Assembly (NCBI RefSeq): GCF_902859945.1
Contig: NZ_CADIKL010000028.1
Location: forward strand, 39,531 to 103,530
Reading direction: 5' to 3'
Origin: Paraburkholderia caffeinitolerans
Lineage (GTDB): Bacteria > Pseudomonadota > Gammaproteobacteria > Burkholderiales > Burkholderiaceae
Length of the DNA: 64,000 nt
Below, in pieces: positions 45,618 to 53,565 of the stretch. A model generated the notes under the pieces. It was not told the DNA's origin. It searched no databases and saw only the letters and a program-made list of their open reading frames with translations. Position numbers and translations under genes: made by a program. Numbering within the stretch: position 1 is the stretch's first letter; each line of letters opens with the position of its first letter.

Positions 45618-46460
45618 ATGAGCGAGACGCAAGCCACAACCCAGGACCAACAGGACCCGCAGGAGCATTGGATCGAGACCCCAAAAGGCCGGCTGTTTGC
45701 ACGCAGTTGGGGGCCAGATGCTGCGCAAGGCGCAGCGAGCGAAGCGGCGGCGCGCCGCGCGCCGATTGTGCTGCTGCACGATTCGCTGGGCTGCGTCACG
45801 CTCTGGGGTACATTTCCACAGACGCTTGCGCGCGCAACCAACCGGCGCGTGATTGCGTACGACCGCGCCGGCTTTGGCGCCTCCGGTGCTCGCACAGACC
45901 GGCTAACCGCGGCGTTCGTGCGCGACGAAGCGCGGCATGACTTTCCGGCGCTGTGCGATCAGTTGGGGATCGACCGCTTCATTGCCTTCGGCCACAGCGT
46001 GGGTGGCGGCATGGCGATCGAATGCGCTGCGCAACACCCACAGCGTTGCGCGGCGCTCGTGACCGAGGCTGCGCAGACCTTCGCCGAAGACCGCACGCTG
46101 GCGGGCATCAGCGCGGCGCGCGAGCAGTTTCGCGATCCCGCGCAGTTCGCCCGACTGGCGCGTTATCACGGCGACAAAACACAATGGGTGCTGGACGCGT
46201 GGATCGAAACGTGGCTCTCGCCCGAATTTGCCGACTGGTCGCTCGACACGGTGCTTCCGCACGTCCAGTGCGCCACGCTCGCGATCCACGGCAGCCTGGA
46301 CGAGTACGGCACGCGCGTGCATCCCGAGACGATTGCGGCGCGCGTGAGCGGCCCGGCCCGCGCGGCGATCATGGACGGCGTGCGCCACGTGCCGCACCGC
46401 GAGCAGGAAGCGAAGGTGGCGGCGATGGTGGCCGAATTTCTGCAGGGTGTCGAGGGCTGA
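45618..46460 (+). CDS. Alpha/beta-fold hydrolase
   Basis: A 280-residue hydrolase. The oxyanion region LLHDSLGCVTLW, the nucleophile elbow FGHSVGGG with the catalytic Ser, an Asp in HGSLDEYG and the His in VRHVPHRE complete the triad. An esterase, lactonase or C-C hydrolase is possible. It stands alone before the tRNA-Leu gene, and the substrate is unknown. Confidence 0.88.
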   Translation: MSETQATTQDQQDPQEHWIETPKGRLFARSWGPDAAQGAASEAAARRAPIVLLHDSLGCVTLWGTFPQTLARATNRRVIAYDRAGFGASGARTDRLTAAFVRDEARHDFPALCDQLGIDRFIAFGHSVGGGMAIECAAQHPQRCAALVTEAAQTFAEDRTLAGISAAREQFRDPAQFARLARYHGDKTQWVLDAWIETWLSPEFADWSLDTVLPHVQCATLAIHGSLDEYGTRVHPETIAARVSGPARAAIMDGVRHVPHREQEAKVAAMVAEFLQGVEG

Positions 46461-46491
46461 CCCGGCCACGCGGAGGGGATTCGCGCTACCG

Positions 46492-46552
46492 AAATTTTTT
46501 CGAAAATTTTTTTGAGTAGGGTCTTCAAAAGTCGGCAATGAGCCGATACAAT
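46492..46552 (+). promoter_or_regulatory. Promoter of tRNA-Leu with A/T-rich upstream element
   Basis: TTCAAA (46524-46529) and TACAAT (46547-46552) are 17 bases apart, and the tRNA begins 12 bases later. An A/T-only self-complementary stretch (AAATTTT-TTCG-AAAATTT, 46492-46509, then T4) lies just upstream and looks like an UP element. It could also act as a weak terminator for the hydrolase gene. Confidence 0.6.
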
Positions 46553-46564
46553 CCCGTTCCTCTT

Positions 46565-46649
46565 GCTCAGGTGGCGAAATTGGTAGACGCACTATCTTGA
46601 GGGGGTAGCGCCGAAAGGCATGCGGGTTCGAGTCCCGCTCTGAGCACCA
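46565..46649 (+). tRNA. tRNA-Leu (anticodon GAG)
   Basis: An 85-base class II tRNA. The acceptor arms GCTCAGG and CTGAGC pair and CCA is encoded. The D-loop has TTGGTAGACGC; the anticodon stem CTATC/GGTAG encloses TTGAGGG with anticodon GAG. A long variable arm and the T-arm GCGGG-TTCGAGT-CCCGC are present. A rho-independent terminator follows. Confidence 0.97.
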
Positions 46650-46684
46650 GTAGATTTAAAAGCGTCGCCATGCGACGTGAAGAA

Positions 46685-46718
46685 AAACCCCGCAAAGGTT
46701 CGCCTTGCGGGGTTTTTT
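46685..46718 (+). terminator. Rho-independent terminator after tRNA-Leu
   Basis: AAACCCCGCAA and TTGCGGGGTTT form an 11-bp stem around a nine-base loop, followed by more T residues. It stands 35 bases after the tRNA. Confidence 0.9.
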
Positions 46719-46760
46719 GTTTCTGGGGTGGTCTGGGTTTGAACATGGATAGCCGGCGGT

Positions 46761-46868
46761 ATTGGATGGTATTTCAAGCATGCCCGCTACAACCCGGGGA
46801 GCACAGGTAACCGTCTATCCGACGGCGGTCGGATGTACCTTCAGATCGACAAGTCCGGCGAAAACTCG
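46761..46868 (+). pseudogene. Decayed N-terminal piece of a tRNA-associated tyrosine integrase
   Basis: In the frame through 46809, the stretch NRLSDGGRMYLQIDKSGE matches the N-terminal arm-binding domain (DUF4102) of P4/phage-type integrases, where (K)LSDGGGLYL..I...G is near-universal. No start, no preceding AKP segment and no catalytic domain are present, and the following sequence leaves the family. It lies about 110-220 bases past a tRNA-Leu gene, where such integrases insert. It is best read as a relic of a lost genomic island. Confidence 0.55.
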
Positions 46869-46995
46869 CTTCCATCTTGGCACTGTTTACCGGGGGCCGC
46901 TCAGCTGCATGGTCATGAGCAGGAACGCGCGCTGGGAGGGTGAGGTTACGGGTTATCGCATCGCTTTGCCGCCAAGCGTTCCCGGCCAGGATTAA

Positions 46996-47009
46996 TTGAT
47001 CAGCATCAA
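46996..47009. promoter_or_regulatory. FNR/ANR box, perfect (TTGAT-CAGC-ATCAA)
   Basis: Exact match to the FNR consensus, centred about 75 bases before the CBS-BON start. It implies induction at low oxygen. Confidence 0.8.
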
Positions 47010-47077
47010 CATAAAGCCACCGTCGAAGCCTACATTGAGTGTCGTCGAAGTGCTGACCTACGTTGAGGAGAACACTC

Positions 47078-47767
47078 ATGCAAGCATCGGACATCATGAC
47101 CACGGACGTCGTGTCCGTCGTTTCCACTGCGACCGTTTTCGAAGCGGCCGAGCTGATGGCGAAGCATCACATCAGCGGCTTGCCGGTCGTCGACGAAGCC
47201 GGAAAGATTGTCGGTCTCGTAAGCGAAGGCGATCTGCTGCACCGCGTGGAGACGGGAACAGGCAAGCCGCAGCGTTCGTGGCTCGCGGAGTTTTTGTATT
47301 CAACCCGCAAGCTCGCGGCGGAGTACCTGAAGGAGCATGCGGTCAAGGTCAGCGACATCATGACGGAGAACGTGATTTCAGTGCTTCCGGTCACGCCGCT
47401 TGCCGACGTCGCGGACTTGCTCGAGCGGCATCACATCAAGCGAGTGCCCGTCGTGGCGAACGGTAAAGTGCTCGGCATCGTGAGCCGCTCGAACCTGGTG
47501 GCGGCGCTCGCGCGTGCAGCGCAGGCCGGCACGGACGCGCTCGCTTCCGACGAGGCGATACGCCAGGGCGTGTTGCATGCGCTCGATGGACATCGCTGGG
47601 CGATGCCGGCAGAGAACATCGTGGTGAAGGACGGTGTGGTCCATCTTTGGGGCACGGTGACCTCCGAGGAAGAGCGCAAGGCCATATCCGTGTGCGCCGA
47701 ACGTGTCGCCGGCGTGAAGGGCATCGAAGATCATCTCGGCTATCCCACGTACTTCACGCCAATGTGA
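47078..47767 (+). CDS. CBS-pair plus BON domain protein
   Basis: A 229-residue protein; the start at 47078 (MQASDIM) follows GAGGAG. Two CBS motifs (residues about 1-60, DIMTTDVVSV, and 93-150, DIMTENVISV) bracket a linker; a C-terminal BON domain (residues about 160-229) contains VVKDGVVHLWGTV. CBS pairs bind adenylates and BON domains bind membranes or partner proteins; the cellular target is unknown. It opens the low-oxygen island with its own perfect FNR box. Confidence 0.9.
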   Translation: MQASDIMTTDVVSVVSTATVFEAAELMAKHHISGLPVVDEAGKIVGLVSEGDLLHRVETGTGKPQRSWLAEFLYSTRKLAAEYLKEHAVKVSDIMTENVISVLPVTPLADVADLLERHHIKRVPVVANGKVLGIVSRSNLVAALARAAQAGTDALASDEAIRQGVLHALDGHRWAMPAENIVVKDGVVHLWGTVTSEEERKAISVCAERVAGVKGIEDHLGYPTYFTPM

Positions 47768-47804
47768 GCAAACGAGCGCGGCTCCGTCGCAGGCAATCCA
47801 ATCA

Positions 47805-48260
47805 TCAGGTATCGCGCTCATCGTGCGGCGGCGGCGCCGTGGCGGCGGCTGCGGGTGCAGCCGCCGCTGTTGCTTTGCGCCGGCCCGCGCGCAGCTCGAT
47901 GCGCGCCAGCCAGACGCCGGGCAGCATCGGCAGCCAGAAGGTGAACCCACGCAGCAGGAGCGTTCCCGCGAGGGCTGCTTCGATCGGTACGCCGAGCATT
48001 TGCAGCATGCCCACTGAAGCCGCTTCGAACGTGCCAAGCCCGACTGGAACCGGGCCGATGGTCGCCACCATCGACGCGACCGCGAAGCTTGCGAATGCCA
48101 CCCAAAATTGCGCTCGTGCGCCCACCGCGCTTAGCGTGAGCCAAAGTGTGCTCGCGTCGAGAAGAAAGATTGTGAGCTGAAGGGCGACGGTGCGCACGAG
48201 CAGGCGCCGACGAACAGATCGCAGGTGAACAGAACGTCTGTGCATTCCGATTCTTCGCAC
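47805..48260 (-). pseudogene. N-terminally truncated lysylphosphatidylglycerol-synthase TM-family (UPF0104) gene
   Basis: The frame encodes only the last 100 or so family residues (LTLSAVGARAQFWVAF, TIGPVPVGLGTFEAASVGML, LLLRGFTFWLPMLPGVW) with three or four helices. Family members have about 310-340 residues. No upstream sequence in any frame supplies the missing helices; the preceding residues (MRRIGMHRRSVHL) are basic and unlike. It is likely a remnant, though a short expressed membrane protein cannot be excluded. The tail is Ala/Pro-rich. Confidence 0.6.
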
Positions 48261-48567
48261 TGGCCCATGGCTTGCTCCCGGATGGTGCGGCGAGACCGGG
48301 CCGCTACTGGTGCGGTATCGGCAAAGAAGGCTTTGTTTGCCGCATGACCAGTGCGCGGTTCTGCTCTCGTCACGCCTTAAGTATTGGTTTCGGGGCGGGC
48401 GGCAACAATCAGCGCTAGTTGAAACGGGCGTGTGATGTCTGCTGATGATGTCGGAAATTCCCTACGTTGAAGGCGTGTGATGCTGATATCGAATCGGGAG
48501 TAGATGGAAGGAGGAGAATGGAGTGTCAGTGCCCAGGCACTCACTGCAGATCGACGGGAGATCGACG
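48261..48567. other. 307-base intergenic region before the alcohol dehydrogenase gene
   Basis: No gene is convincing here. No FNR box of good quality is seen. The GGAG at 48556 serves the next gene. Confidence 0.5.
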
Positions 48568-49554
48568 ATGCGAGCCATGCTGTTCGACGGTGCGAATCCA
48601 CAGTTGCGGGAGACGGATGTGCCGGACCCCGTTCTCGCAGCGGGCCAGTTGCTGATCGACGTTCATGCGTGCGGCGTATGCCGCACCGACCTCCATGTGG
48701 TCGACGGCGATCTGCGGGACCCCAGGCGCCCAGTGATTCCGGGGCACGAAATCGTCGGCACGGTGGCGGCGCTCGGCGCGGGCGTCACGGGTTTCGCGCC
48801 GGGCGACCGCGTGGGCGTGCCGTGGCTTGGCCATACCTGCGGGCACTGCCGCTATTGCCAGCGCGGGCGTGAAAACCTCTGCGACGCGCCCGGCTTCACG
48901 GGTTACACGATCAACGGCGGCTATGCTGAGCGCACGGTCGCCGACGCCCGCTATTGCTTCCATTTGCCGCGCCAGTACAGCGATATCGAAGCAGCGCCGC
49001 TTCTGTGTGCCGGGCTGATCGGCTACCGCACGCTCGCGATGGCGGGTGACGCGCCCTGTATCGGCATCTACGGATTCGGCGCGGCGGCGCACATTGTGGC
49101 GCAGGTCGCGCGGCATCAGGGGCGCACGGTGTATGCGTTTACGCGCCCGGGCGACCACGACGCACAGTGTTTCGCGCGGCGCCTCGGCGCGCAATGGGCG
49201 GGCGGCAGCGACGAAACGCCGCCCGAACCCCTCGATGCCGCGCTACTGTTCGCGCCCGTGGGCGCACTGGTGCCCGCAGCGCTGCGCGCGGTGGCCAAGG
49301 GCGGCACGGTTGTCTGCGGCGGCATTCACATGAGCGACATTCCGTCGTTTCCGTACGCGTGGCTGTGGGAGGAGCGGCGCATCGTCTCCGTGGCGAACCT
49401 CACGCGCGAAGACGGCTCGGCGTTCATGGCCATCGCGGCGAAGCACAAGATCGAGATCGAGACGACGGCCTATCCGCTCGCGCGGGCGAACGACGCGCTC
49501 GCGGACCTGCGCGCGGGCCGCTTTACGGGCGCTGCGGTGCTGACGATTCGCTAG
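48568..49554 (+). CDS. Zinc-dependent alcohol dehydrogenase (MDR family)
   Basis: A 328-residue zinc alcohol dehydrogenase. The start at 48568 (MRAMLFDG) has GGAG at eight bases; the frame 15 codons upstream is not family-like. Catalytic zinc ligands are in CGVCRTDLH and PGHEIVG; the four structural-zinc Cys are in CGHCRYCQRGRENLC. The NAD-binding IYGFGAAAH is altered from GxGxxG, with Ala in place of the third Gly. In a low-oxygen island it could reduce aldehydes to alcohols to reoxidise NADH. It converges on a USP gene. Confidence 0.9.
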   Translation: MRAMLFDGANPQLRETDVPDPVLAAGQLLIDVHACGVCRTDLHVVDGDLRDPRRPVIPGHEIVGTVAALGAGVTGFAPGDRVGVPWLGHTCGHCRYCQRGRENLCDAPGFTGYTINGGYAERTVADARYCFHLPRQYSDIEAAPLLCAGLIGYRTLAMAGDAPCIGIYGFGAAAHIVAQVARHQGRTVYAFTRPGDHDAQCFARRLGAQWAGGSDETPPEPLDAALLFAPVGALVPAALRAVAKGGTVVCGGIHMSDIPSFPYAWLWEERRIVSVANLTREDGSAFMAIAAKHKIEIETTAYPLARANDALADLRAGRFTGAAVLTIR

Positions 49555-49615
49555 AGCGCAGGGGCCGCTGCAACGATTGCAGCCGGGCGACGGCGCGTTC
49601 GCCCGTGCGCGAGAC

Positions 49616-50116
49616 TCACGCCGTCACGCTTGCCGGGCGGTCATCGGGTGTCGTCGCCCCGGGCGCCGCTGCCCGCCCAGGCACGAGCAGCACGGGACGG
49701 CACGCACTGCGCAGCACCCGCTCTGCGACGCTGCCGAGCACCAGCCGGCGCACGCCGCGGCGCCCGTGCGTGCCCATGACGATCAGATCCGCACCCCAGT
49801 CGGCGGCGGCGCGTTCGATGCATTGCGCGATGTCTTCCACGCCCAGCTCGATTTCAACCGTGCGCGGCGCGCCTTTCACGCCCGCGCGTGTCATGCGCGC
49901 CTGGGATTCGGTGCTGACGAGCCGGCTCTCCTCGACGTACGCATCGCGGACGATCGACGGATCGAAGCCCGGCACGTCGTAAGCGAGCACCGGAACGTCG
50001 ATCACATAGAGGGGTTGCAGTTCCGCGCCACTATCTCGCGCCAGCTGGATTGCGGCGTCGAGCGCTGCTGAAGCGGTCTGGCTGCCGTCTAGTGCAACGA
50101 GAATGCGGGAAAACAT
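49616..50116 (-). CDS. Universal stress protein, single domain
   Basis: A 166-residue UspA-fold protein. The ATP-binding loop is GTHGRRGVRRLVLGSVAE (Gly-x2-Gly-x9-Gly-Ser), so it should bind ATP. It starts MFSRILVALDGSQ. It follows the tandem USP gene by 55 bases on the same strand and probably shares its FNR-type promoter. Confidence 0.9.
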   Translation of the reverse strand: MFSRILVALDGSQTASAALDAAIQLARDSGAELQPLYVIDVPVLAYDVPGFDPSIVRDAYVEESRLVSTESQARMTRAGVKGAPRTVEIELGVEDIAQCIERAAADWGADLIVMGTHGRRGVRRLVLGSVAERVLRSACRPVLLVPGRAAAPGATTPDDRPASVTA

Positions 50117-50171
50117 GGTGTGCCTCCGGGCTCGGCAGGGAACTTGGGAACAGGGGTATGTGTGAGACCGC

Positions 50172-51011
50172 TCAGTGGGACATGAGCACCGGCAGCGTCA
50201 TCGTTTGCAGGACCGTGCGCGTCGCGCCACCCAGCACCGTTTCCTGTAGCCTCGCGTGGCCGTACGCACCCATCACGAGCAGGTCGAAACCGCCATCCGC
50301 CGCGTAGCTGAGCAGGGCCTCGCCCGTGGACTCCGATGCGCTTCGGTCGAAGCGGGCGATGTCGACGGTGTCCGCGCCATGGCGTGCGAGCATGGCCGCC
50401 AGGTCCGTGCACGAAGCTTCGGAAACCGCGGACGTGAAAGTGCTCGATGTGGCGACAATCGTGACGTGCGCGGCGCGCGAGATGAAGGGAATCGCATCGT
50501 GAACCGCGCGCGCTGCCTCGCGGCTGCCGTTCCACGCAATCAGCACGCGCTCGCCGATCGATTCGAAGTAGCCGGTGTACGGGATCACGAGCACGGGGCA
50601 GCCGGCGCCCAGCACGACGGACTCGACGAAGTGATCGGCCACGTAGGCTTCAGGTTCGTTCAGATCGGTTTGTCCGATGACGGTCAGATCGGAGCTACGG
50701 CTGCGCTGCGCGACGGCGGCGATCGGATCGTCCTCGGCGGACAGCCACGTGCCCTCGACCTGCGCGCGCGCAAGCTCCGCATGGAACAATCGCTCGATTG
50801 CGGCGCGCTGCTCCGCCCGGAGCCTGCGGTGCGCTTCGTAGTAGTCGGCCGTCCCTGCCATGACGTAGAAATCGCGCGGGTTAGGCTCGAAGGCCGCGAA
50901 CTGGCCGTTCAGATGCGCACCGTACGTGCGCGCGAGCTTCAAGGCGAGCGAGAGCCGTGCGCTGGCGCGCGGGCTCGTATCGAGATGGACCGTCAAGCTC
51001 TTGTAGGTCAT
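50172..51011 (-). CDS. Universal stress protein, tandem two-domain
   Basis: A 279-residue protein of two USP domains. The first starts MTYKSLTVHLDTSPRA and is degenerate in the nucleotide loop. The second carries GAYGHARLQETVLGGATR with the full Gly pattern. Its end (MTLPVLMSH) is shared with the USPs at 60843 and 61707, which marks a recent paralogous set. The perfect FNR box at 51105 lies 100 bases before its start. Confidence 0.92.
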   Translation of the reverse strand: MTYKSLTVHLDTSPRASARLSLALKLARTYGAHLNGQFAAFEPNPRDFYVMAGTADYYEAHRRLRAEQRAAIERLFHAELARAQVEGTWLSAEDDPIAAVAQRSRSSDLTVIGQTDLNEPEAYVADHFVESVVLGAGCPVLVIPYTGYFESIGERVLIAWNGSREAARAVHDAIPFISRAAHVTIVATSSTFTSAVSEASCTDLAAMLARHGADTVDIARFDRSASESTGEALLSYAADGGFDLLVMGAYGHARLQETVLGGATRTVLQTMTLPVLMSH

Positions 51012-51104
51012 GGCAGGGCTCCGGGAAAGGGGAGTGGCAATCGCGGCCCAGCCCGAAGCGGGCGACGAATTGATTCGAGTCTAGGAATGGGCGTCCCATC
51101 GCCC

Positions 51105-51118
51105 TTGATTTAAATCAA
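51105..51118. promoter_or_regulatory. FNR/ANR box, perfect (TTGAT-TTAA-ATCAA)
   Basis: Exact palindromic consensus, centred 100 bases before the USP start at 51011 on the minus strand. Confidence 0.8.
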
Positions 51119-51184
51119 GCGTCTGCTCGTGCCGGACGACCGCACGACAGCGCTGCGCCAAAGCGCCAGGCGTGAGCGCGAGCA

Positions 51185-51198
51185 TTGAGCCAGATCAA
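51185..51198. promoter_or_regulatory. FNR-like box (TTGAG-CCAG-ATCAA)
   Basis: One mismatch to consensus, about 148 bases before hsp20. The same 15 bases (with a further T) occur again at 59098. Confidence 0.65.
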
Positions 51199-51339
51199 TT
51201 GAGAGAAGCTGCTTGTTCCTGGATTGAAGACGGAGCGCGCCGCAGCGTGTGGTGCGCAAGGTGTGGGCGCAAGCCCCGGCAGCCGCGCGGATCGGCGAGT
51301 GGACCGCGCGACGAGTCGCAGCTCAAAGGAGACATGGCG

Positions 51340-51774
51340 ATGAGCTATCTGACACGTTACGACCCGTTTTCGATCGAGCCGGTTTCGGACCTCTTTCAGG
51401 GGCTGTTTCGGCCGATGCGCGGCTTGCTCGCGGCGGAGGACAACGATCTGGCGGCGATGAAGCTCGACGTGACCGAGAGCGATCAGGCATACACCGTCAA
51501 GGCGGAATTGCCGGGCGTGAACAAGCAGGACATCGACGTGAAGATCGACGGCAATGTGGTGTCGATACATGCGAAGGTCGAACGCAAAACCGAGCAGAAG
51601 GAAGGCGAGCGGGTCATCCGTCGAGAGCGCTATAGCGGTGCGTTTGCGCGTTCGTTCTCGCTGGCGGTCGATATCGACGAGAGCACGGCGAGCGCTCAGT
51701 ATCAGGACGGTGTGTTGTCGCTGACGCTGCCGAAGAAAGCGCCGACCGAGCATAAGCGTCTGCAGGTCGAATAA
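51340..51774 (+). CDS. Small heat-shock protein, Hsp20/alpha-crystallin family
   Basis: A 144-residue ATP-independent chaperone. The start at 51340 (MSYLTRYDP) stands eight bases from AGGAG; an ATG at 51334 is too close. The alpha-crystallin domain is VTESDQAYTVKAELPGVNKQDIDV through GVLSLTLPKK, with the C-terminal L-x-V anchor altered to LQVE. An FNR-like box lies upstream and a strong terminator follows. It probably protects proteins in dormant or anoxic cells. Confidence 0.93.
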   Translation: MSYLTRYDPFSIEPVSDLFQGLFRPMRGLLAAEDNDLAAMKLDVTESDQAYTVKAELPGVNKQDIDVKIDGNVVSIHAKVERKTEQKEGERVIRRERYSGAFARSFSLAVDIDESTASAQYQDGVLSLTLPKKAPTEHKRLQVE

Positions 51775-51841
51775 GCGCTGCATGGCTTGAAGGGGAGGTC
51801 GGCGCATCGACCCGTGCGGGGCTGCACGGCGTGTGCCAATG

Positions 51842-51870
51842 AAGCGCAGAGGTTACGCTCTGCGCTTTTT
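51842..51870 (+). terminator. Rho-independent terminator after hsp20
   Basis: AAGCGCAGAG and CTCTGCGCTT form a 10-bp stem around GTTACG, then a T-run. It ends the hsp20 transcript and isolates the next promoter. Confidence 0.9.
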
Positions 51871-51903
51871 ATCTTTCCACTGCTGGGTGCGTTCCCCATT
51901 GAA

Positions 51904-51917
51904 TTGATATGCGTCAA
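51904..51917. promoter_or_regulatory. FNR-like box (TTGAT-ATGC-GTCAA)
   Basis: One mismatch, centred 88 bases before the DUF1488 start. It lies after the hsp20 terminator, so it begins a new transcription unit. Confidence 0.65.
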
Positions 51918-51998
51918 CGGGCGCGGCGAGCAGCACCTTATCCTGAATTTAATCGCCCATTGGATGGCTTGCCGCTGAAGCGGCGAGGAGAGCAGGTC

Positions 51999-52277
51999 AT
52001 GGAAATTTCGTTCCCCCGGATGGCGCCTCAGTACGATTCGGCGTGCTACACCCTGGTGTTTCCCGTTCAGGTGGACGGCAGGTGGATCCACTGCGGCATC
52101 ACCGCTGAGGCGCTAGAGGATCATTTCGGCGCTTCATCGATTCGCGAGGCGGATCTCGTCGATGCATTCCGCGCACATCGCAGCGCCATCGAGGAGGCCG
52201 CGGCTACGCTGATCGAAGCTACGCACGGCGTGCCGGTTCTGCTGCACAGCGGCGTGTTCCGCGTTTGTGGCGGATGA
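51999..52277 (+). CDS. DUF1488-family small protein
   Basis: A 92-residue cytosolic protein. The start at 51999 (MEISFPRM) follows GAGGAG; the upstream frame is shadow. YTLVFPVQVDGRWIHCGITAEALEDHFGA is the DUF1488 core (Phe-x-V-x-V-x-G-x2-I-x-C-x-I-(S/T)-x-E-A-L). Function unknown. It heads a group of three small genes with an FNR-like box. Confidence 0.85.
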   Translation: MEISFPRMAPQYDSACYTLVFPVQVDGRWIHCGITAEALEDHFGASSIREADLVDAFRAHRSAIEEAAATLIEATHGVPVLLHSGVFRVCGG

Positions 52278-52339
52278 CTGACACCCGCTACGACATACAC
52301 CACCAGATGCGCCATCAGGCACCAGACGGAGATCGGATC

Positions 52340-52579
52340 ATGACACTCACAGGTACAGTCAACTCAGGCACATGGATCGTCGAAGCGGTCACGGCGCCCG
52401 CGCCGCAAGGCGGTTTTGCCTGCCGTATCAGCATTACGCAGAGCGAGCCGGAACGGCCGTTTGGTCATGCGTTTGCGCATCATCGATCCTTCGATACGGA
52501 GGCCGCCGCCGTGCTGGATGGCCTGCGAGAAGGCATGTTGTGGGCCGACCTCAAGAACTTGCATGCGTTTCACGTATAG
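52340..52579 (+). CDS. Small unknown protein (79 aa)
   Basis: Unrecognised. The start at 52340 (MTLTGTVNSG) follows GGAG at eight bases. It has an amphipathic C-terminal helix with DTEAAAVLDGLREGMLWADL. The pattern is shared in part with the 74-residue protein at 28923. It is probably co-transcribed with DUF1488 and the next gene. Confidence 0.65.
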   Translation: MTLTGTVNSGTWIVEAVTAPAPQGGFACRISITQSEPERPFGHAFAHHRSFDTEAAAVLDGLREGMLWADLKNLHAFHV

Positions 52580-52645
52580 GTCGAATGCAGGGCTGGAAGC
52601 TAAAGAGGAAGACGGGGCAGGAGGGCCTGGGCGATGGGACTGGGA

Positions 52646-52975
52646 ATGCAAATTGTCTATCTGGGCTTTGCGGGCTCCGCTGCCATCGAGGCGGAAGCTG
52701 GCGTGCAGCTTTTGCGTCTCGAGCGGTTCGGCGGCTTGCTCAAGGCCTGTCATCTTGCAATCGAGTCGGTGCGCAAGGCGGGTCGTGCAGATGCCTACGA
52801 TGTGCGGCTCGATCTCCTTTCGGCTGCTAGCGAGCTCAAGCCCATCGTGCATTGCACCGGCGATGATCCGATTGCCGCCATGCGCGAGGCCTTCGATGCC
52901 GCCGAGCACGAACTGCGGTTGGCCGGCGCTTCAAGCCGTGCTGCAGAAGACGGCCGCGTGCGGCGCGATCATTGA
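52646..52975 (+). CDS. Small protein with possible HPF/RaiA-like fold
   Basis: A 109-residue protein from 52646 (MQIVYLGFAGS); an ATG at 52634 would add four residues. The order is strand, helix (LLKACHLAIESV), strands (YDVRLDLLS...PIVHCTG), then DPIAAMREAFDAAEHEL. This order and the final helix resemble ribosome hibernation factors, which would suit a dormancy island, but identity is not clear by eye. It ends 82 bases before the convergent cytochrome c gene. Confidence 0.65.
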   Translation: MQIVYLGFAGSAAIEAEAGVQLLRLERFGGLLKACHLAIESVRKAGRADAYDVRLDLLSAASELKPIVHCTGDDPIAAMREAFDAAEHELRLAGASSRAAEDGRVRRDH

Positions 52976-53056
52976 GATTGGGAAGATCGGGCGACGCCGA
53001 TCTTCCCTCGTGCGTTCCTGTTCGCGAAAATTGGTGCGACTGGCTACTGGGCTTGG

Positions 53057-53452
53057 CTACTGGCTCAGCACCCACTGGACGAGCGTGCGCGCGTCTTCGG
53101 CCGAAAGCGGGCCGCCGCGGTCCTCGGGCAGCGGCATGGCCATGTCGCCCCAGTGAGCCTTGCCGCCATGCCTGAGCTTTTCCTCGAGCATCGTGCTTGC
53201 ATTGGGCTTGTCGCGGTAGCGCTCCGCGATCTGGTGGAACGACGGCGCAAGAAACGGTGCGTCCGACGTATGGCAGAACATGCAGTGTTGCTGATCGATC
53301 AGATCGGACGGCTCCGGAAGCTCGGCGAACGCGCTGGCCGCTTGCAGACAAACGGCAAGGGCCGCGGCCGCGCGCATAAGGATCGAACCTGTCGGAATGC
53401 CGCCCGGTGAGCGCGGCCGCGCAATAGCGGCATGAATATGTGGGTGGGGCAT
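53057..53452 (-). CDS. Class I c-type cytochrome, periplasmic
   Basis: A 131-residue protein. The start at 53452 follows AAGGAGACCCGCC. After a polar leader of about 25 residues comes a signal core MRAAAALAVCLQAASAFA, then the mature domain with one haem site CMFCH and the Met ligand in WGDMAMPLPE. It resembles small electron carriers of the c551/c552 group. It could carry electrons to a terminal oxidase or nitrogen-oxide reductase at low oxygen. It has its own FNR-like box and follows the fnr-type gene. Confidence 0.85.
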   Translation of the reverse strand: MPHPHIHAAIARPRSPGGIPTGSILMRAAAALAVCLQAASAFAELPEPSDLIDQQHCMFCHTSDAPFLAPSFHQIAERYRDKPNASTMLEEKLRHGGKAHWGDMAMPLPEDRGGPLSAEDARTLVQWVLSQ

Positions 53453-53531
53453 GGCGGGTCTCCTTGAGTGGCGCTCAGGCCGCAAAGGGTGTCTGTCTCG
53501 ATTCATGCTCTCATTGCCGTGCGCCATGCCG

Positions 53532-53545
53532 TTGACATGAGTCAA
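53532..53545. promoter_or_regulatory. FNR-like box (TTGAC-ATGA-GTCAA)
   Basis: A perfect dyad with one substitution in each half, centred 86 bases before the cytochrome c start on the minus strand. Confidence 0.65.
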
Positions 53546-53565
53546 CTGGATAAGTACGCCGCGGA

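Noticed and set aside
46492..46513. An A/T-only hairpin as terminator of the hydrolase gene.
   Set aside because: The stem has no GC pairs and would be unstable. Its place just before the tRNA promoter fits an UP element better, though dual use is not excluded.
47057..48470. A decamer CCTACGTTGA shared before the CBS-BON and alcohol dehydrogenase genes.
   Set aside because: The distances to the starts differ (11 and 98 bases) and no further copy was noticed in the island, so chance is likely.
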